A DNA stretch of 33,537 nt, taken from assembly GCA_009885995.1 (NCBI GenBank), contig VFJQ01000015.1, positions 1-33,537 on the forward strand. The letters are read 5' to 3'. The DNA comes from Verrucomicrobiota bacterium (lineage in GTDB: Bacteria > Verrucomicrobiota > Verrucomicrobiia > Chthoniobacterales > Chthoniobacteraceae). The notes under the pieces were generated by a model, which saw only the letters and a list, made by a program, of their open reading frames with translations, was not told where the DNA came from and made no database searches. The stretch's first letter is position 1. Every line of letters begins with the position of its first letter. The position numbers were made by a program, and so were the translations under genes. This document shows, piece after piece, positions 29,834 through 33,537 of this stretch.

Positions 29834-32800
29834 ATGAACACTCGCTTAGTCCTCGCTCTCATTCTCCTCGGTCATGCGCTTGTATCCGCGCCCAGCACAC
29901 GAGCGCAGGTCTTGGAAAAGCTCGTCTCGCTGCAGGAAGCGGGGTCGGGCAGCTTCCCCACCGGTAAACTCCTCCTCGCGAGCGACGGGAACTTCTACGG
30001 CACGACCGAGCTCGGCGGCGAAGGCGGCGGCACGGTGTTTCGCATCGGTGCGGACGGTTTGCTGGAAAACAGGTTCTCCTTCGCCCCGACGGGCGAGCCT
30101 CGCCTGCCGGTGGGCAGCCTGATCGAACTGCCGAATGGAAACCTGCTCGGTTTCACCTCGAACGCCACGAGCCCCGATGTTCTCGGGCCTGTTCACACCG
30201 GTTCAGCGGGCGTGTTCATGCTGCCGAAGACGGGAGCTGGCGCGACATTTCCCTCGCTGAATATCCAGGCGCCCACGAGCGGGAACGGCGCGGTGTTCGA
30301 TGCGTCCGGCTTCGTGCTCGGAGCGAGTGGCACCGGCGATGCGAATCTTGACCCGAACCAGATCCAAAATGGGATCAGCGTCTTCGACACTGCGGGAGTT
30401 TACCAATTTGGGATCGGGTTGGGGGTTGACCAGTTTGGGAATGACCTCGGCAATGGAGGCCCTGGCGGCAGTTTCATCAGCGGGCTGATCGTGGGGCAGG
30501 ACGGTCGACTTTACGGACTGAACGCGGAGTATGGGGTGATTTTCTCCTTCGCATTCGGTTCCTTGCCGAATCTCGTCGCGACTGTGACCGACGAGCTACC
30601 CTTGGGCCCGATCCCGCTGACGCTTGCGCAGAACTCGAATGGCGACCTTTACGGGGTGGGCATGGGACACCCATTTGCGACCACTATTGGCATCGCGGAC
30701 GGGGACGCGAACGGCTTCATCTTCAAGGTCACGCTCGCGGGGCAATACACACGGCTGGTCGCGTTCACCGGCACGAATGGCTGGACGCCCCGGGCGGGGT
30801 TGACGCTGGGGAGCGATGGAAATTTCTACGGCACCACGAGCGAAGGCGGGGCGAATGGCTTGGGCACGGTTTTCAAAATGACCCCAGAAGGGGAGCTGAC
30901 CACGCTGGCGGACTTCGCCGGGAGCAATGGCGGCGCGCCGTTCGGCGGGCTGATCGAGGGCAGCGACGGCGCGTTTTACGGGACGACTTCGACCGATAGC
31001 ATCACGGGGCGCGGGACGGTCTATCGCATCACCATCGATGGGGTGCTGACGACGATGCACGCCTTCGGGCGCACGCCGCTGAGCACCGCGACGGGTGCGC
31101 TGGTGCCGGGCGATGGCGGCTCGATGCTGGGCACCACGCGGGCGGGCGGGATGCAGGGGCTCGGGTCGATCTTCCGCCTGGGCGTGGGAGGCTCGGTGGC
31201 GACGCTGGCGCAGTTCACCGGCGCGGAGGGCAGCGTGCCCAATCGCGGACTGCTGCTGGCGCCGGACGGGACCATCTACGGGACGGCGCGGACGGGCGGG
31301 GCGAATGGCTTGGGCACGGTCTTCCAGCTCTCGCCGGATGGCGTGCTGTCGGCGCTGGTGTCGTTCACCGGGGAGAATGGGGCGACGCCGGCGGAACGGC
31401 TGACGCTGGCGGCGGATGGGAGCCTGCTCGGCACGACGGAAGCCGGCGGCACCGACGATCTCGGGACGGTCTTCCGCGTGACCCCGGCGGGTGTGCTGAC
31501 GACGCTGGGAAGTTTCTCGGGCACCGATGGCAGCGGGCCGTTTGGCGGGCTGGCGCTCGCGGGTGACGGAGCCTACTACGGCACCACTCGATCCGGCGGA
31601 GCGGAAGACTGCGGAGCGGTCTTTCGCGTGACGGCGGCGGGCACCGTGGAGTCGGTGACGAGCATGCCGGCGTTTCACGGGTTCCACTACGTCTTCGACC
31701 CGGAGAACGGAGACTATCGCTACGACTTTCTGACCAAGCAGTTTGTCTATGACCCGGAGAACGGAGAGTTTGTCCGCGTCCCCTACTCCGTGCCGGACCC
31801 GGCCGCTGGCAGCCTTGCGCTGGGGCTCGATGGGAAGCTGTATGGATTGCGGGCGAGCGGGATTTTTCGAGTCGCCACCGATGGGACATTCGAGACCGTG
31901 GCGACAACGTGGGATCCGGAATACCCCGAGGAAAGCCCGAAACCGGCCGGGACTCTGGTGCGCGATGCGAGTGGCGCTTTCTATGGCTTCATGTCGGGCA
32001 CGTTCCAGACCGAGGACGGGTTCGGATTCTCGGACTCCATTTTCAAGATCACGCCGGACGGGACGCTGACGTTCGTGCGGAGCTTCTCCCGCGGCGATCC
32101 GATCACGGGAGACTTCCACGCCGAGCCTTTGGTCGGCGAGGTGGCTTTTGGCGCGGACGGGAGTCTCTACGGGGTGACGGGAGAGCAGATCTTTCGCTTC
32201 CTCTCCCCGGGCCCGGCCCTGGTGGAAAACAGCGGCGCGACGAACGTCGAGCCGGATGGCGTGCAGCTCGGCGGCAGGGTCAATGCGCGCGGCGCGATCA
32301 CGACGGCGCGCTTCGAATACGGGACCGACGGCGTGACCTTCCCGCAGAGCGTGCCGGTGCTCTCGTCGCCCTTCTCGGGCTTCGTCACGACCGGGGCGAG
32401 TGCCGTGCTGACCGGGCTGATGCCGGGAGTCACTTACCACTGCCGCCTCGTGGCGACGAGCATCGCGGGGACGAGCATGAGCGCGGTGCGGACCTTCACC
32501 ACGCCAGCGCCGCCGAGCGTGCCCGTGCCGGTGGCAACCGCGCTCTCGCCGGGCACGGTGCGGCTCGATGGGACGGTGAATGCGCGCGGGCTGACCACGA
32601 GCGTGCTCGTGGAATACGGCACGGACGGCACGTCTTTCCCGCTTTCCGCCACGCCGACCCCGGCGACGCTGGGCGATGCGGTCGATACGCCGGTGACCGC
32701 GACGGTTTCGAGCCTCGATCCGGGGCTGCGGTATTTCTTCCGCATCCGCGCGGTGAACAGCGCGGGAGCGGTCTTCAGCGCCGCGGTGTCGCCGCCGATC

Positions 32801-33537
32801 CTCGCAGCCGCCACGACCGGTCTCGCGACCGAGGTGGCCGTGAGCGCAGCGACGCTGAACGGGACGGTAAACGCCAACGGGCAGAGCGCGGCGGTGGTCT
32901 TCGAGTGGGGCACGACGCTGGGGGACTTCCCGAATGTGATGGCCGCCACGCCAGCTGAGGCGACCGGCAACAGCGACACCGCCGTGAACGCGCGGCTCAC
33001 CGGTCTGGCGGAGGCCACTTCCGTCTTCTACCGCGTGCGGGCCACGACGCCCGACGGCCCGGCGCGCGGCACGGTGCAGTTTTTCACGACGAGCTTCAAC
33101 CGCGTGCCCCTCGCGGTGAACGATCTCGTTTTCTACTCGGGGCAGGTGGTGGTCGATCCGCTGGCGAATGATACGGATGCGAATGGCGACGCGCTGCTGC
33201 TCGCGCCGGCGCTGGTGGTGGCTCCGAGTGCTTCGCTGGGCGTGGCGAGCGTGACGGGGGACCGGCGGTTCATCAGCTACAATCCGCAGTTCAACGTGCG
33301 CGATGACGATGCGCTGACGTATCGGGTGGTCGATCCGCTCGGGGCGAGCGCGGAGGCGCAGGTGCGGCTCATCGCATTCCGCAAGCGCGCGGGCTTCTAC
33401 AACGGGACGGTCGTTATCGGCAGCGGAGACGCGGCGCGGGAGCTGAGGGTGGCGGTGGACGTGAGCACTGGGGGCGGGATCACCACGTCGTTCATGGATT
33501 GGAGTGACGAGGGTTTCCGGCTCGGGGGCGTGTTCGA
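29834..33537 (+). CDS. Very large secreted GloVer-repeat protein with Fn3-like and cadherin/VCBS-like domains (3' partial)
   Basis: More than 1234 residues; the frame is open from ATG 29834 to the window end. A signal peptide (NTRLVLALILLGHALVSAP) is followed by about ten GloVer-type units (TIGR03803) up to about residue 600. Each carries a form of DGNFYGTTSEGGANGLGTVF followed by a TPEG-LTTL strand, a beta-propeller-like pattern. A non-repeat insert has two FDPENG/YDPENG motifs (about 620-650), then two weaker GloVer units. Three Fn3-like units follow (about 795-1090), each with VNARG or VNANG and VEYGTDG-type strands. A domain with VDPLANDTDANGD (about 1105-1120) and DDDALTYRVVDPLG (about 1158-1171) is cadherin or VCBS-like. 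The final visible stretch, GFYNGTVVIGSG onward, starts a unit like that of the 25853 gene. The product is exported and probably surface-bound or released. Confidence 0.88.
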   Translation, partial: MNTRLVLALILLGHALVSAPSTRAQVLEKLVSLQEAGSGSFPTGKLLLASDGNFYGTTELGGEGGGTVFRIGADGLLENRFSFAPTGEPRLPVGSLIELPNGNLLGFTSNATSPDVLGPVHTGSAGVFMLPKTGAGATFPSLNIQAPTSGNGAVFDASGFVLGASGTGDANLDPNQIQNGISVFDTAGVYQFGIGLGVDQFGNDLGNGGPGGSFISGLIVGQDGRLYGLNAEYGVIFSFAFGSLPNLVATVTDELPLGPIPLTLAQNSNGDLYGVGMGHPFATTIGIADGDANGFIFKVTLAGQYTRLVAFTGTNGWTPRAGLTLGSDGNFYGTTSEGGANGLGTVFKMTPEGELTTLADFAGSNGGAPFGGLIEGSDGAFYGTTSTDSITGRGTVYRITIDGVLTTMHAFGRTPLSTATGALVPGDGGSMLGTTRAGGMQGLGSIFRLGVGGSVATLAQFTGAEGSVPNRGLLLAPDGTIYGTARTGGANGLGTVFQLSPDGVLSALVSFTGENGATPAERLTLAADGSLLGTTEAGGTDDLGTVFRVTPAGVLTTLGSFSGTDGSGPFGGLALAGDGAYYGTTRSGGAEDCGAVFRVTAAGTVESVTSMPAFHGFHYVFDPENGDYRYDFLTKQFVYDPENGEFVRVPYSVPDPAAGSLALGLDGKLYGLRASGIFRVATDGTFETVATTWDPEYPEESPKPAGTLVRDASGAFYGFMSGTFQTEDGFGFSDSIFKITPDGTLTFVRSFSRGDPITGDFHAEPLVGEVAFGADGSLYGVTGEQIFRFLSPGPALVENSGATNVEPDGVQLGGRVNARGAITTARFEYGTDGVTFPQSVPVLSSPFSGFVTTGASAVLTGLMPGVTYHCRLVATSIAGTSMSAVRTFTTPAPPSVPVPVATALSPGTVRLDGTVNARGLTTSVLVEYGTDGTSFPLSATPTPATLGDAVDTPVTATVSSLDPGLRYFFRIRAVNSAGAVFSAAVSPPILAAATTGLATEVAVSAATLNGTVNANGQSAAVVFEWGTTLGDFPNVMAATPAEATGNSDTAVNARLTGLAEATSVFYRVRATTPDGPARGTVQFFTTSFNRVPLAVNDLVFYSGQVVVDPLANDTDANGDALLLAPALVVAPSASLGVASVTGDRRFISYNPQFNVRDDDALTYRVVDPLGASAEAQVRLIAFRKRAGFYNGTVVIGSGDAARELRVAVDVSTGGGITTSFMDWSDEGFRLGGVF

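Noticed and set aside
1..33537. tRNA, rRNA or replication origin
   Set aside because: No cloverleaf with a proper T-arm, no rRNA-like stretch and no cluster of DnaA-box-like sites was seen on either strand.

Overview
The window is a GC-rich bacterial chromosomal segment, most likely from a soil or freshwater member of Verrucomicrobiota; a Spartobacteria/Chthoniobacter-like lineage is my best guess. The grounds are a GloVer-repeat secreted protein, a DUF1080 sugar-hydrolase-like lipid-free secreted protein, futalosine-pathway MqnD, an FmdB-like protein with an unusual C-terminal extension, several small families I associate with this phylum, and a high load of intergenic hairpin repeats. No rRNA, tRNA, CRISPR-Cas locus or complete insertion sequence is visible. 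Assignments come from reading motifs, not from searches.

Layout. 1-2.6 kb: a membrane protein, a 21-bp-period repeat array and an uncharacterised helical/beta protein, closed by a nested hairpin repeat. 2.6-5.3 kb: a small membrane protein, then an overlapping sulfur-transfer pair (membrane-anchored rhodanese and a CoA-disulfide-reductase-like flavoprotein with its own rhodanese domain). 5.3-13.9 kb: ilvH and ilvC, which share a promoter-proximal motif but are separated by a 2055-residue PAS/GAF histidine kinase and its overlapping response regulator. 14-18.9 kb: a secreted single-haem protein (minus), then an esterase, crcB/fluC and mqnD (plus), then DUF2905 (minus), and the FmdB-like and another small protein (plus). 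19-22.9 kb: minus-strand bioB, DUF1080 protein, TPR protein and MFS transporter; the MFS gene has a leader that looks like a transcription attenuator. 23-25.7 kb: a glucarate-dehydratase-like enolase-superfamily gene, divergent from the MFS unit and converging on a pseudo-receiver/PATAN-like protein. 25.8-29.4 kb: a secreted protein facing a minus-strand module made of a small HTH protein, a 13-unit 21-bp array, a perfect 27-bp inverted repeat and two small uncharacterised genes. 29.8 kb to the end: a very large secreted GloVer/Fn3-like protein cut by the window edge.

Two things stand out. First, two arrays with an exact 21-bp period but different unit sequences each lie 120-250 bp upstream of an uncharacterised gene whose product ends in an Fn3-like beta region; one of these modules also carries a small XRE-like regulator. 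Second, the intergenic repeats are built as pairs of inverted hairpin modules. In one family three different stems keep perfect pairing around an invariant loop, which is visible covariation, and such elements fill four of the five convergent gene junctions.

No link between the metabolic genes is obvious beyond branched-chain amino-acid synthesis (ilvH, ilvC), menaquinone (mqnD) and biotin (bioB). The sugar-acid dehydratase, the MFS transporter and the DUF1080 protein could together serve carbohydrate use, but that is inference from adjacency.
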